Assembly (NCBI GenBank): GCA_947311845.1
Contig: CAMZMU010000040.1
Coordinates: 59,455,901-59,519,900, forward strand
DNA: 64,000 bases
Direction: 5' to 3'
Source: Poa pratensis
Taxonomy: Eukaryota; Streptophyta; Magnoliopsida; Poales; Poaceae
The notes under the pieces were generated by a model. It saw only the letters and a list, made by a program, of their open reading frames with translations. It did no database searches and was not told where the DNA came from. The position numbers and the translations under genes were made by a program. The number at the start of each line of letters is the position of its first letter. Within the stretch, counting starts at the first letter, position 1. Below are positions 22,426-34,571 of this stretch, one piece after another.

Positions 22426-24088
22426 TTATGCCCCTAAAGTAGGGCAGCTATTAAAGATGCTCTAATAGAGTGGCGGCACCGTAGTTTTGTATGCAGTAGA
22501 TAGAAAAATAAGTTTTGTGTTAATCCGGACGGATAAATAATATTATTTTTATCTTGGTCTAAACCAATAGAAGGTTGACACGTGGAGCAACAAGGGAGCT
22601 CTATTTGTAGGGAGCTTAGTATTTTGAAGGCATTCAGGTATCAGACCAATTACCGTTAGCTAATTGCAATTAACATTATTTTGAAATCATTAAAAATTAC
22701 TGGTCTTACTGAAGATCTCCTTTCGGCGTTCTCTCCTCGTGCCAAGTGTCGCATTCTCCTTTGGCATGTCTCCTGTGGGGTGCCTCTCCATCTTCCACTT
22801 GTCACAGTGGGAATCAAGGTGGGAATGAGGATAAGAAAGAGGCACTCACGAGGGTGAGAGTACTGAAAAAATTAGAAAAGAAAACTAAAAACTAAAAAAA
22901 ATAGAACCGTTTATCCAAATTATGAACCATATTCACGGTTGCGTTCCCCGTCGGGATCTTCAAAGGTACATCCCACATGTTGGTAGGTTTAGACAAAATT
23001 TCTTTTCGTACTTGTAAAACAATTACATGTGTTTGGAAGTACACCAATGCTTGGTGTTAATGTACACATATTGTATGAGTAAGTTGTACTTGGGATAAAC
23101 TTCCAATTATGTAACATAGACCAGTGCATTGCTTGACTGAATGATTTTTCAAAGAAGAAAAAAAGGGGTTAAATGACAATGGGTGTTGCTTGGGTGATTT
23201 GGGGGATCTTGAAGGCAAAATGAATCTTGTTCTGTTATCTTCACAACTTGAAATTGAATTCAGTGGTGGATGATCAGGACGCAAGGGACAGCCTCAAGTT
23301 CTACCCTAAACTCCTGAAGTGAGTGGCGACGGAAGTCGTCGGCGCTAGAAGAAGCTGGTCGACTCGGATTCCAAGACGGGTGATGTACGAAAGAGAAAAC
23401 AGGAGAGGAGAGACTTTCAGAAAAATATGAAGATGCAGGAATAAATGGTAATCTTGGGGTTTGGTATCTTCATTATTTGACTTGTTGCTCTGTCATGTAA
23501 CTCTAATCGTGTTATAGAACCCTTTTCTATCTTTATTATTTAATTTTTGCTGCGTTGTGAAGTTGGCGGAGACTTGTACTTTGTTTGTTTCGATAATGAA
23601 AGCGGAGTGGGGGCTTTCATAGTACAATATGTCAACCAATAAAAAATTGAGCAGAATGTCAACCTATAAAAAAATTAGGAGAAGTCAACCGAAATATTAT
23701 CAACCGGTCCACCCTGGGGACTGTATTAACCGTGTTGGCCAGGTGGGCCTGCGCGGCCCAAGTTGAGGGTAATTTAGAAGGCTCCAACCGGGCCTCTTCC
23801 CGCATGCATGATCGGTTTAGAAGGAAAGAACCTTTGCGACGCCGTCTTCCTTGCGCGGATTTCCAATTTCCCGCTTAATTCAGAGTCCGAAACGAACACG
23901 AACAGGAATCGCATCCGACGATCCCAACACAAACGTCACGGCCACGGCGGTGCGCAGACGCTACAAATACGCACAAGCGCGGCCGTCACCTTTGCACACA
24001 ATTGTAGAAACAATTCCTATTCGTTTCAATTCCGAGTTAGAACTTGAACCAACAAGGAGGAGTCGAAGCGAAGCAGGTGGCCGCAGGC
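22426..24088 (+). other. Intergenic DNA upstream of the 24.1-kb ORF
   Basis: No gene recognised. The segment is AT-rich to about 23690, then becomes more GC-rich from about 23700 as it approaches the short ORF at 24089. Confidence 0.4.
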
Positions 24089-24319
24089 ATGGAGCGGTTC
24101 GTGGCCACGATGGTCTTCTGTGAGGCGCCATTCGACGGCACCATGGCCCCCGCGGTCACCGCCGGCGACGACAAGGTCAGGCCAGCTGAGGTGGCATCGG
24201 CGTTGCTGGAGGCGGCCAAGGAGTACTTCTCCTCCGCTGGCGTCGCGTCGCCGCCGCAGCAGCAGCAGCATGACAGGGATAGCGTGGCACTCTTCTTCGA
24301 GGTTGCCGCTCTGGAGTAA
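24089..24319 (+). CDS. Small hypothetical ORF of 76 codons
   Basis: Starts MERFVATMVFCEAPFDG, continues with an acidic Ala-rich helix-like stretch (AEVASALLEAAKEYF) and a short Gln run, and ends FFEVAALE. Its GC-rich grass-like composition stands out against AT-rich neighbours, and a leader with CTACAAATACG precedes it. The frame is open upstream to 24044. I do not recognise the family; it could be a first exon, a small protein or a fragment of a decayed gene. Confidence 0.3.
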   Translation: MERFVATMVFCEAPFDGTMAPAVTAGDDKVRPAEVASALLEAAKEYFSSAGVASPPQQQQHDRDSVALFFEVAALE

Positions 24320-24370
24320 CTGCACCGGATCGAAGCATGTGCTGAAATTTTGCCTACTTCATTTTTGTTT

Positions 24371-24490
24371 GGTTGATCTGTAGAAGCAGTCCATCCATCG
24401 GCTCGGCTAAAGCTTCTCTAATGAATTATAAACGTATTTTTTCTTTTGTTGATTTGTAGAAGCAGTCTATCCATCGGCTAAATCTTCTCA
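24371..24490 (+). repeat. Short tandem duplication, period about 77 bp
   Basis: GTTGATCTGTAGAAGCAGTC followed by CATCCATCGGCT and AAGCTTCTC (24372-24418) recurs as GTTGATTTGTAGAAGCAGTC, TATCCATCGGCT and AATCTTCTC (24448-24490). No coding meaning is seen. Confidence 0.6.
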
Positions 24491-24616
24491 GTTGAATCAT
24501 ATACTTACTTCGCCTTATAGGATCGCTAGTATTATTATCATGTGATATATGTTCAGTCAGACTTGTGTTTACCCTTTTCTTCCCCGTACCTCAGATGTAA
24601 AAAATCACAAGCTTTT

Positions 24617-24877
24617 AGGGTTCATTTGGTTCAAAGGATTTCTAAAAGTCGGTAAACGCTCTGCTGATTGGAAAACTACAAAGATAGCACCATTACCACA
24701 GGAAAAACAAAGAAATAAGAGCAGAAATTTGAGTTGATTGAAATTTTCCTCCAACATAAGTGCACAACAACCCTAAGCTTCAATCATATTAACCAAACAA
24801 CCTATATATGAAAAATATATCCACAAAGATTTGGATCCTCCAAAAATCCTATGAAATTCCTTCGACAAAAGAGCCCT
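24617..24877 (+). repeat. MITE with AGGG ends (hAT-like)
   Basis: The left end AGGGTTCATTTGGTTC..AAGGATTTC and the reverse complement of the right end, AGGGCTCTTTTGTCGAAGGA followed by ATTTCATAGGATT, form imperfect terminal inverted repeats of about 30 bp around AT-rich non-coding sequence. This resembles common grass MITEs of hAT type. No clean 8-bp target duplication was found. Confidence 0.45.
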
Positions 24878-25298
24878 ACTTGCTCACCAGAAAAGAAGAG
24901 GAAAATAAATCACAATAAGTAGTAAATACAAGCCCACAAATTTCCAAATTTCATTTTCAACTTCAAATTGGAATTTTCTTATGGTAATTTAACTGGAAAA
25001 ATCCTTAAGTTCTAGAAAATTGTGACAAAATCAGGTATATAAAATGGCATGAAGACACATGCCATTTCTTTGTAAAAAATATATGAGCAATTACAAGGTG
25101 TGTGAACAAGAAACGACATTGAGTTACAAGCTTAATCAAGTTACAGTAACTTACCAAGTTTCTATGTTACACCAAGTTACAGATCACAACTGATCACATA
25201 TCATTTTCCCAAAATTTCACTATGTTTGAGGTCCTCTACATGTATGATTTTCACTAAAGTTACAAATATCATGATCATATGATATCATTATCAGATTG
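24878..25298 (-). other. 3' flank and probable 3' UTR of the WD40 gene
   Basis: AT-rich sequence downstream (on the minus strand) of the WD40 stop codon. It has several AAGTTACA-like words near 25100-25190 and no coding region. Confidence 0.4.
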
Positions 25299-28200
25299 CT
25301 ATTTCTCAACCTCCTCTGTTGCAATGTCAACTTTGCTGTGTGTTTTGGGAGGATAGAGCTCCCATAATGCAACTGTGGTATCCGCTGAACAAGAGGCCAT
25401 CAATTTGCAGTCATGTGAGAAAGCCACCGCATTACACTGACAGAAAAAGAAGCACACAAATTAAATGTCAAGCGGAATTCGGCCAAGTGTATTTAAAGTA
25501 ATTTCAGCTGATTATTGATCGCTTGGCCCATATTCGAATTCCAACTAACGTAAACAAGAAAACTCAAAGTTACATTCTTGAATACTGAGACTAACTGAGG
25601 AACACTAGATGCGGAAAAAATTGTGGAGTGTGAGAAAGAAGCTGCATACTGTAGCGCTGTGATACTTCAGAACTGCCAGGGCATTTCCTTTACTGTAGTT
25701 ATACACTCGAATCCTGAAAATGGTGTAAAAATCCAAAAGATTACACAATTGCAAAGGTTGCAAACCTAGATAAACAACTAGATCAGGTAAAGCTGCAGAT
25801 TATTTGCCTTCTATGGTGTTGGTGAACAAGCAGAAACAGATATAATAAGGGGGGAAGCGACAGCCAGTTGAGGAACTGCAGCATTGTATGTTCTGACATT
25901 TGGCTGACTGGAAAGGAACACTGAAGATCAAAACGCCATGTGAACCAAAACTGATACAGCTCTGGAAGCCGCCACCAACTGACTGGATCAAGGTAAATTT
26001 GGATGGAGCTTTCTTCCCTGATACAGTTACGGGAGGGTGGGGTGTTTTGGCAAGAGACTGAAAAGGACGTGGTGTGCATGGCCACAGCCCACAGGTCATC
26101 TCCAACAAGTTGCTGAACCACTCCATTCTGAGGCCGAGGCACTACTCCAGGGGATCAAGATCACCGAAAACATGGGTATTGGCCGTGCTATCTTCGCTAC
26201 TGACTGCCAAGTGCGTGTATGAGCTGTCAAGTCAAGTGACTAACGATCTGTCACAGCTCGGGGCGCTGTTCTGTGAGGCAAAATTCCAGCTTCGTACTAG
26301 TTTCATCGAGTATGATGATGTATATGAACCGCGCAACTGTAATAAACCAGCGCATGTGCTGGCTGGGTTAGGAGCAGGTGGGGGACAAGACTATAGCCAA
26401 GTTTGGTTTGAAACCCCACCTGCGGCTGTAACTCATGTTCTGTCCGGCGATTCTGCCGAAGATAGCTAATGGAATGCGAGCATTCCATCTCAAAAAATAA
26501 ATAGATAAACAACTAGAAGCATGTTTGTCATGACTCATGAGACATCGCCTAAGTGTAAAACCGGCCCAGGGTGAACGTCACGGAGGGATGCCTCACCCAT
26601 AGAAATAGAATATCAAGGCGTCCATGCTGAGATGCTGGGCTACAACCTTGGAAGAGGCTGTGAGTGTGTGTAGCGGGCTGGAGGGTAGGAGTAGGGATAA
26701 TAAAGATTGAATCACGGGGGTGAAGGAATCTCAGGCAAGACTCGTTGCAGTGCTCTCGCTGGTCCATCTTTGCTTAACTCCTATTTTCTGCACATAATGC
26801 TGCCTATTTTCTGTTCTGCAACTCTTCTCTTGTCATGCACGGGGTGAGATGTCTCTTCTCTAGCTTGCACGACTGCTCTAATTCTCAATTACTTTGCGCT
26901 TTCAGCATGGTACACAACTGTCACTGGCTTCTTAAAGGTCTTTCCTTACTCCATACCAGGTAAAAATCATGATCATGCCAATCACAAGACATGATTAAAA
27001 GAAGTTGTCCACACCGTTTTAGTAGCACCAGAAATCAGGAGCCATCCATTTGAGTAATTTACTTTCCATTCCATTTAGTTACATTTAGCCTACCACTAAA
27101 TAGTACTATATCAAATCAGATGCAGTTACAGACTCGGGCAATATCATCTATTAGCATGTCTTGTAAGAGTTATAAGCCAAGAATGGGAAAACAAACAAAC
27201 CTGTGATCCCAACCAGCGGTTGCTGTAATCTTGTTGTCTGGACGAATCGCAATACCTGATATACCAGGTCGCTCGATTTCTATTTCATTCCTGAGAGAAA
27301 ATGTGCCCTGTAATCAAGACAACTACATTTCAGTTGAGACTTTCAGAAGTCTTTGGTTCTCAGCTGAAACTGTAAGCACTCCAGCACAGATGACACATGT
27401 GATGAAATGGATGCAGAAATCACAGAAGTAGATGGCATGTTGAATTAATATGAGGTAGATCATACAGAGCTGCTCGATTTTCCTTACAAGTGTAAACACT
27501 TAGCACCACACGTATCAGTTATCACACAGACATATTGCTCCATATATGGGCTAACATTTAAGTGTGAAAACTGTTAACTGAAATCCCAACATAGCTGTAA
27601 TTTTGGCTATGGAAGCACTTTTCAACCTTCTGAAAGAAAATATAATAGTATAATGCATAACACTCAACCATCAATTTTTTACATAGAATTGATGAATGCA
27701 AAGATATAGATAAATAACTTAAAACATGTTTCCCCATCTTTCCCTTTTTTAGAAGATGCACTAGGCCCAGCTTTATATAGAAAGCCATAAGCAGTTTTTT
27801 ACAGACTCGATTACACCATGAGGGGCTCGACTCCATTTTTCCCTCACCTCAATTTTTTTTTCACATCCCGGATAACAATAGCAGCCTGCCAAGTTTTTTT
27901 TGGATCTGGTTATTCTGGGAACAAATATTTGATGTTTCTCAATATCTCTACATGTAGAAGGCAGTTGGGACTTCATCCCTGATGGTGTGTTACCCCCTGC
28001 TCCTTCCCACAGGAAGCACATTCCAAATCTTACATGTCTTCAATGTAATGATAAATTGTTATAAGCACTTAATGGATGTACGATTGTGTTAGCCTATACT
28101 TCGAGAGTGTTACTAGAGCTGTATTGGAAGTGACATAACTTTCAATAGGCAGAGAATAAAGATTTCAAGGTGAACTCGGGTTTGTACGTACTGCAAATAT

Positions 28201-31200
28201 GATAAGGATATCTTATATAGCAGGAAATAAAACATAAGAAAACTGATGTCACACCTTCTGATGATCGAGGCTGAACATGGCTATTTTACTATCAGCACCT
28301 CCTGAGATCCCGCCGGTGCATAACCCATCGATACCAATGGATAAAGCTGCACACCCGCACCTTATTAGACCATATGTTGTTTCATTCTACTGAAGCAAGA
28401 TAGAAATAACTACTCTTGAAAATGGCAAGTCAACAGAGTTAAAACTGAGAGGTTGTAGCATGACACCTGATTCTGAATGATATTTCACTGAAGATAAAGG
28501 TGACCCAGGCTTTCGTACATCCCACCAAAGAGTGCTTCCATCTTCATAACTGGTGGCCACAAAAGAGATATTTGTAAATAAAAGAAACAACCACTTTCCA
28601 AACCTGAACTATTGCAGAAGTTCACTTCTCAACCTTGAACCCTGAAACAGTTCCAATTTTAAAAACAACCGGTTTCAGAGTTCAAGGTTGAAAGTGAGCA
28701 GCAATAGTTCAGGGTTGAAAAGTGGCCTTTCTTAATAAAAAATGACAGATTGTTGACCTGAATATATTGGCATACATCAGTGAGAACAGACAGTTGAAGG
28801 TAAGCAAATAAATATTGTTCGACAAAAATGACTGACAAAGCTTTCCATTCTGGATAAATTATAGAAGTAGTTTTAACCGACCCCAGAAGCATAGTGTGGG
28901 ATTGTAGATCAATGATTCATACTTAGGTCCCAACTTTTGAAGATCAGTTCGCATTGAATTGTGATTATATAGTCAAGACTGAGATATTCTCAAATTCATA
29001 ACGTGACTGGCCAAAAACTCATTACATGCTACTAGATACTTGAACCCTTGAAGCATACTAACTTCAGTTAATGGATTTGCTATGCAAGAGAAAGCTATTT
29101 TGTTGTTTCATGTCGCAAGCATACAATTACATGTCATACATTCATAATTCATACTTAAAATCTTTACTTGTGAGCTAATCAACTGAATGTGCATCAGCAA
29201 TACCATTGCACATACCCCATGGATACACACAACAAATGTTACGGTTAATATTGTGAAGCAGGAAAGAATCTGTATACTGCATATAGTGCGGTAACAGTGT
29301 TATTCCAATATATAGTCGAAAGATGATTCGCGTAAAATATAACCAGGCTAAAGCATTTGAATACTGTTTGCATTTCCTGTCATCATTACTACCCAGATAA
29401 CACATGAGAACTATTTAGTTTATGACATTTTTTATTACCTGTGATTTACACGGGACTTAGAGCCAACATTCCCAAACAAAGGAAGTCAGAACAGAGGCCA
29501 GAGGACAAAATAGAGCATGGGTCCTGGACACTAATAAAAGGACCAGATTCACATTTAAGCCATTTGCCACAATTGACCAAAGAAACAGCTCAATAGTTTT
29601 TTTTACTAAAAGAGTTCAATAGTTTTCTTCGGATACCACTAGGCTGGCGCATACATAAAATACCTTTGCAATATTTACAAAAATATTGGGCTTGCAAAAA
29701 AAAGTTGATCTAGGTATTAACCTTGATAAAATATTTACATAGCCTCCAGATTCGCATGGGATGAAAGCTTGCACGGCCATGCACAGACCTACGATCAACA
29801 GAATTACTGTTTTTAAGGAGTGCGTAAGAACATTAATATTGATGATAATCGAAACGAACAATTTAGACAGAGTTTTATGACCATCCTGAAGATGCAGATT
29901 ACTATACTAATTCAATAGTTGTAAACAAAGAATTTGACTGCATGCATTAGATCTTGTAATAGCAAGAACATCTAACGGCACAGAAAATACAAATGAACAA
30001 GATGCCAGAGAGTCTATGGTCTCATGTCATGCAAGAAGGATTATTCCTAAATCGAACAAAATGGACATGTAGGTAGAGCTATTGGACCTAGGCCCAGCCA
30101 AACAATTCCCAGACCGAACATTCTGGACTCTAGTAGACAAGAAAATGACAATGGAAAAAATGCTGGAGGGTACTCAGATACTTAAAGAGTCTAAATACTT
30201 CAAGGTTCTACTAAGCGAGAGATCAAGTTACCACCCGATTTAGACACTTGGTATTTTGTCGAACACAAGAAAACAACAAATATAGCTAGAGTGAAGAGTG
30301 AAGACGAACCTCTTTGCTTAGTAGGGTGAACTGTCATATTACCACTGCATCTTTGGGGCAAGCACATTACCTTGCTTCTACTTTTAATGTCCCAAAGCTC
30401 AATCTGTAGGTTTTGTTTTGAAGTTACAACACGAAAGCAAAACAAACTACGTAACAGAAACACAAAATTTCAGCCATGTTTGCTTGTTCATGTTATCTTA
30501 AATCTAAATCAACGGTTTTTATATGATATATATTGATCATCAATTTAGTGAAAAGAGTAGCATAGTTTGGAACTAACCTCAGAAGATTCTTGACCAGCAA
30601 TTGTCAATATATTTTGTCCATCCAAGGAACTGCCTAGCAAATGCATAATAAAGTCAGCAATGAAGAAAGAGCTTCCTTTTCTCAACAAAGAGTTATCAGA
30701 TGCCATTTTTCTATACAGTACGGTTATTTTTTTTAAATGATTGTCATATCTGAATGTCAACAAATTGTTATATAAGACTATCGTTTTAGAGTAGGATCTT
30801 TCCTCTAAATGAAGGGACAAACATGATAGGTAGTTGTCCATTTGCCGAAATGCAGACACTTCCAAAGTAAGTCAAGAAATAATAAGTTCATATAGTACGA
30901 TTAACAGGCTAGTGCTGCCTTTAAAAGTCGTGGGATTCTAAAATGGCCACACATTACCTTGTTCATATTCTTGGGTTCCGTCTGCAGGATTTACATCATG
31001 TGATCCTTTATTTTCTTCAATAAGTACTCTCTGTGGCTCAGTGTCACTATTAGAGCCACTCAAGCCAGATTGTATGTCATGAGACGAACAGGGAACCTTA
31101 ACTAGTGACAACTTGCAGAAATGGTATGTACTTGTACTGATTGTAAATATGGGCCTCCTGCAGGAACCCAAATAAAGGGTTCGTAAATTCAATAGGAATT

Positions 31201-32956
31201 CACATACGCGCACGGGCTACAAAGCCCGCTAATAAGTACTATTCTTCCGGATTTCCACATGAAGCGTTGGCTTATCCCCAAAATGGTTCAAAAGAAAAAC
31301 TGGAGAGTTGTGCACACATCCAGACCAATCATAGAGTGAAGATATAAAGAAAAAATAATTATTGGTTTCACAGAGCTCCTGGTTAGTTAAGATTTTCATT
31401 GAAAGGATATCAATACAGTTAATGGATGGCTACAAGCCTACAACATAGTATCTGTCTAAAAACATAAAATGATAAAAGCACCTAAAGGGTGTGCCTTCCC
31501 TATAAGCTATGACGATACTGTCAGACAACACTAATTACGTAATTTTGATGAAACGGTATGGTACTCAGAACAATATCCAGTTTTTGCTCATTGCTAACTT
31601 ATATTGTAAAGTGTTGCACTTAGTTTGACGATAAGACCAATAGGAATATGGTAGTTAGAGAAACTTTTAACATATTAGACAAGGACACTAAGTATGATAC
31701 TGGCCCTAAATTAACCAAGCAGATGTATTTTTGGTGGCTTAGGGGTTATGGGCCTAAAACTTAATGATAATTTGATGGTTATTCTGCATTGAGGGATAGA
31801 AGCTATCTTGTAATAGTGTAAGACTTCTTTTCAGTTCTTCATGGGATGTGCGACTTGTAATATTTGAAATATCCTTTCTACATGTGAATTTTCCTTGCAT
31901 TTATGTTAGCAGGAGACTAATTCTTACTAATCATGTCCCAGCTTATGTTTAAGGTAAACAGGTCTCGACTTTCTTTTATAAAAAAGAAATATGCCAACCC
32001 TTGGCATATTGCGACTCCACGTGCAAGAAGTCATACCGTGAGAGCCCAGCTTCTTCAATAACCCAGCCTTTGCACAAACCATCCCTGCCCTGGCTGTGTC
32101 AAAATAAAATGCATAAGTACTGATCAGAATTCAACCAAAATCATCACAGCCGAAAGAAACATGCTTAAAATTAGCCTCAAAGGAATGCTTTTCTGTCTAC
32201 ATTCTGCGATGCAACAAAATTAGTTTAGAAATTAAAAGGCTCTTAGATGGTTCAGGTCTATATAGATTTTCTAAGAAGTTTAATCCTGATTACAGTACAG
32301 TACACCTTCTACAAAGCCACGTTCAGCAACCGGGACTCAATCCTGAAATGTTACACTGATTCGGCAACAGTGTTCCAAATATATATAAGACATGCTTATA
32401 CTGATTATATATATGGAAAGTTCTTCGGTGCCACTAAATCCTAGATCGAGCTAAATTTGAGGTATCCAATAAGAAGCACTCCTGACAAAGTTCACCTCAA
32501 TTCACTCACCTAACGATCATGTTCCCAAGTCCAACGCCAGCAGCGATCGAAAACACCCCAGCCGCTCCGCCATGAGCCCTGCAAAATCACACGCCATCAA
32601 CACCCAACCTTCCAAAAAACGAATCACACTCTGCTGCAGTCTCCATAAGCAGAAGCTTACCAGATGGAGGAGACAGTGCGGTGGCTGGCCGTGTCCCAGA
32701 CCCTGAGCTCCCCGTCAGCCGCGCTGGACGAGTCAAATCAGAGACCAAGCATCAGAGCGCAACACAATCGCATTCAAAAGGGTTTGTCGCAAGCTGCTGT
32801 TGTCGGCGATCACAAATGGGTTCAGGGGGAGTACCCGGAGAAGAGGAGCGGCAGAGTGGGGTGGAAGCAGGTGTCGTTGACGGCGGCGCGGTGGCCCCGG
32901 AGCACCGCCACGGGGTCCGGCGAGGGGCGGCGGCGTGGCTTTTCTGAGTTGGCCAT
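25299..32956 (-). CDS. DSE1: WD40-repeat protein, GNB1L / DSE1 family
   Basis: Thirteen exons read on the minus strand from ATG 32954-32956 to TAG 25299-25301: 32835-32956, 32661-32723, 32510-32578, 32037-32093, 30958-31157, 30578-30633, 30310-30403, 29722-29788, 28467-28549, 28255-28346, 27201-27307, 25650-25713, 25299-25436. All introns are GT-AG, all phases join, and the total is 1212 nt (403 residues). WD blades include [22 protein letters not shown] (about 16-52), [72 protein letters not shown] and [20 protein letters not shown] ending ALWELYPP. The final blades match human GNB1L and Arabidopsis DSE1/TANMEI, which controls embryonic plasmodesmatal size exclusion. A Ser/Asp/Glu-rich insert (about 125-165, exon 5) lies between blades. 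Homology is strong; the plasmodesmatal role is inferred from Arabidopsis. Confidence 0.93.
25783..26501 (+). mobile_element. 5'-truncated LINE fragment (RNase H part) in intron 12
   Basis: It lies inside intron 12 of the WD40 gene, in antisense to it. It encodes remnants of the RNase H domain typical of plant L1-type LINEs: [51 protein letters not shown] and [14 protein letters not shown]. Frames are broken (stop after LARD and after CQVRV). The 3' end is an A-rich tail (CAAAAAATAAA, 26491-26501). A perfect 16-bp target duplication TAGATAAACAACTAGA flanks it (25767-25782 and 26502-26517), the hallmark of target-primed reverse transcription. Confidence 0.88.
28591..28725. repeat. Hairpin MITE in intron 8
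   Basis: A near-complete inverted repeat of about 135 bp. The left arm CCACTTTCCAAACCTGAACT, ATTGC..CACTTCTCAACCTTGAACCCTGAAAC pairs with the right arm, whose reverse complement reads CCACTTTTCAACCCTGAACT, ATTGC..CACTTTCAACCTTGAACTCTGAAAC. The loop is about 24 nt of AT-rich sequence. It could fold as a long RNA stem in the pre-mRNA of the WD40 gene. Confidence 0.7.
31988..32010. other. Short perfect hairpin in intron 4
   Basis: AATATGCCAA / TTGGCATATT with a CCC loop, 27 bp inside the donor side of intron 4 of the WD40 gene. It may be a scar or end of a small element; no function can be assigned. Confidence 0.4.
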
Positions 32957-33397
32957 GCCCTCCGGCGCGGCGTCGGCGTAAAGGGGAGGGAGGCCAGGGA
33001 GCTACGCTAACCTGAAGTCGTGGGCGCCGAGATGCACTTGAAGCCGGGCAGTGGGGCTCGCCTGACCTATGAGACGGGAGCTAGTCCGGACGGCGAGCTG
33101 CGGGCGCTGGGGCGGCAGGAGGCTGGTGCGGGACGGAGAGGTGGACCGTTGGGAGATGCGTCTGGGCGGTCGAGGCTGGCGGAGGCGCTGGGATTCCCGC
33201 CGGCACCGGTGAAGCTCCGCGGCGGCGGCCGACGGGAGAAACGCGGCGGAGCAGGGGAGACGGACGGCGGGGTGCAGGGGCGACGGACTGCGGGACGCTG
33301 CTGCTCTTGCGGCTAGGTCGGGACAGAAAGGAGAAGAACGGACTCACCATGGTCCATGTAACATGCCCCATCGTATCTGCCGTCCGTCTTCATCCAA
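32957..33397 (-). other. 5' leader and promoter region of the WD40 gene
   Basis: GC-rich DNA upstream of the WD40 start codon, dense in CGG/GGC words. No TATA box is evident on the minus strand, consistent with a housekeeping promoter. Overlapping frames on both strands (for example 33020-33316) are low-complexity and are not called. Confidence 0.45.
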
Positions 33398-33708
33398 GGG
33401 ACAACAACAACCCAAAATTGGAGCTCGAAAATCTATCACTTTAGAAAACTTTGAAATTTTTCCAGTAAGTTTAATATAGTCTCGTTGTGTAATCTGAGAA
33501 AGCTTCGTGTCATTTGGATCACTGGTTTGTGAGTTAATCGCTCTTTAAGACCAAAATTTGAAAAGCTATTTGAGGATAACCCCATTATCCAAATGAATCA
33601 AAACTTTCTTGCAATACACAACGGACTATGTTAGACTTACTGGAATTTTCTCAATTTTTTCTAAAATATTTAATTTTCTAGTTCAAATTTTGGGTTGTTA
33701 TTGACCCT
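33398..33708. repeat. Fold-back element 1 (about 310 bp)
   Basis: Almost the whole segment is one imperfect inverted repeat. The left end GGGACAACAACAACCCAAAA and the reverse complement of the right end, GGGTCAATAACAACCCAAAA, match. Pairing continues inward through TTTTTCCAGTAAGTTTAATATAGTC / AAATTCCAGTAAGTCTAACATAGTC and CGTTGTGTAAT / CGTTGTGTATT to CATTTGGAT near the centre. No coding sequence and no clear target duplication. Confidence 0.7.
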
Positions 33709-33880
33709 CTGATAAAGATCAGATGGTAGTGCGATGGGGGCATGGCCATGTCAGCTGATCTCATTTTGTATGGCGTAAGGCATATATTTGTTTTTGGACA
33801 ATCGATACCATGATATAATTATAGCAGCGAAAAGTACACGGTAGAGATACATGACCTGACTACAGCGAAAAGCCAAACAG

Positions 33881-34268
33881 AGGTTGAGCTACATGTACCT
33901 CTTTATTTTGCCAAATTTGAAATCACATTTCGAAGTTCCAAAAGGAAGTGAAGAATATCTCGAACGTATATAATAGCGCATTCTACCAACGTGCTAACTA
34001 TTTACTCGAAATAATTCATATTTCGAGCTACACAAAAATAACAAAAGCTGACATATTTTGGAGAATTCAAATTCGGCACTATTCACTACTTTCAGATTTA
34101 GATTTTGTCATTTTTGCACTTCACAAAATACAAAAATTTCATTTTTGTGATTTTACACATTGGTAGAAGACAACATAATGCACATCCAGGATTCTTTCAG
34201 ATTTTTTGGAAACTCCAAAACATGATTTTCAAATTTTACATAAAAAAGAGCTACATGTAGCCCGAGCT
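33881..34268. repeat. Fold-back / long-TIR element 2 (about 390 bp)
   Basis: Terminal arms of about 75 bp: GAGCTACATGTACCTCTTTA.. then AAATTTGAAATCACATTTCG and AAGTTCC on the left, and the reverse complement of the right end, GGGCTACATGTAGCTCTTTT.. then AAATTTGAAAATCATGTTTT and GGAGTTTCC. Each end contains the palindrome TACATGTA. The interior is AT-rich and non-coding. Confidence 0.65.
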
Positions 34269-34318
34269 ATATATCGTCGCTCTCCTGTCTCCGACGGTTA
34301 TAAAATAAAATCTAAGAG

Positions 34319-34571
34319 CAGCAAGCAAATTTTCGAGAATTTCAAACTCTTTTTTCTTTCATGACACGATCATCTACCTAGCCAGCTGTAGAAACATGAC
34401 ATTGATATCAAACCACATACCTGCAAATACCAACGAAAATTCTCTCATAATTTTGAGCCACAATACCAAGACTAAATTAATCAACCAATATCGGCAAGAA
34501 TACCCACCAATATTATGTCATTGTGTTATGTGAGAACAAAGAGTTTGAAAATCTCGAAAATTAGCTAATTT
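34319..34571. repeat. Inverted-repeat element 3
   Basis: The left arm GCAAATTTTCGAGAATTTCA AACTC (34325 onward) matches the reverse complement of the right arm (GCTAATTTTCGAGATTTTCA AACTC, ending near 34571) over about 34 bp. The AT-rich interior has no coding sequence. Outer ends are less certain than for the two neighbours. Confidence 0.5.

Noticed and set aside
33020..33316. 98-codon GC-rich ORF beside the WD40 start codon
   Set aside because: It lies in the GC-rich leader of the WD40 gene; both strands give similar Gly/Arg/Pro-rich frames.
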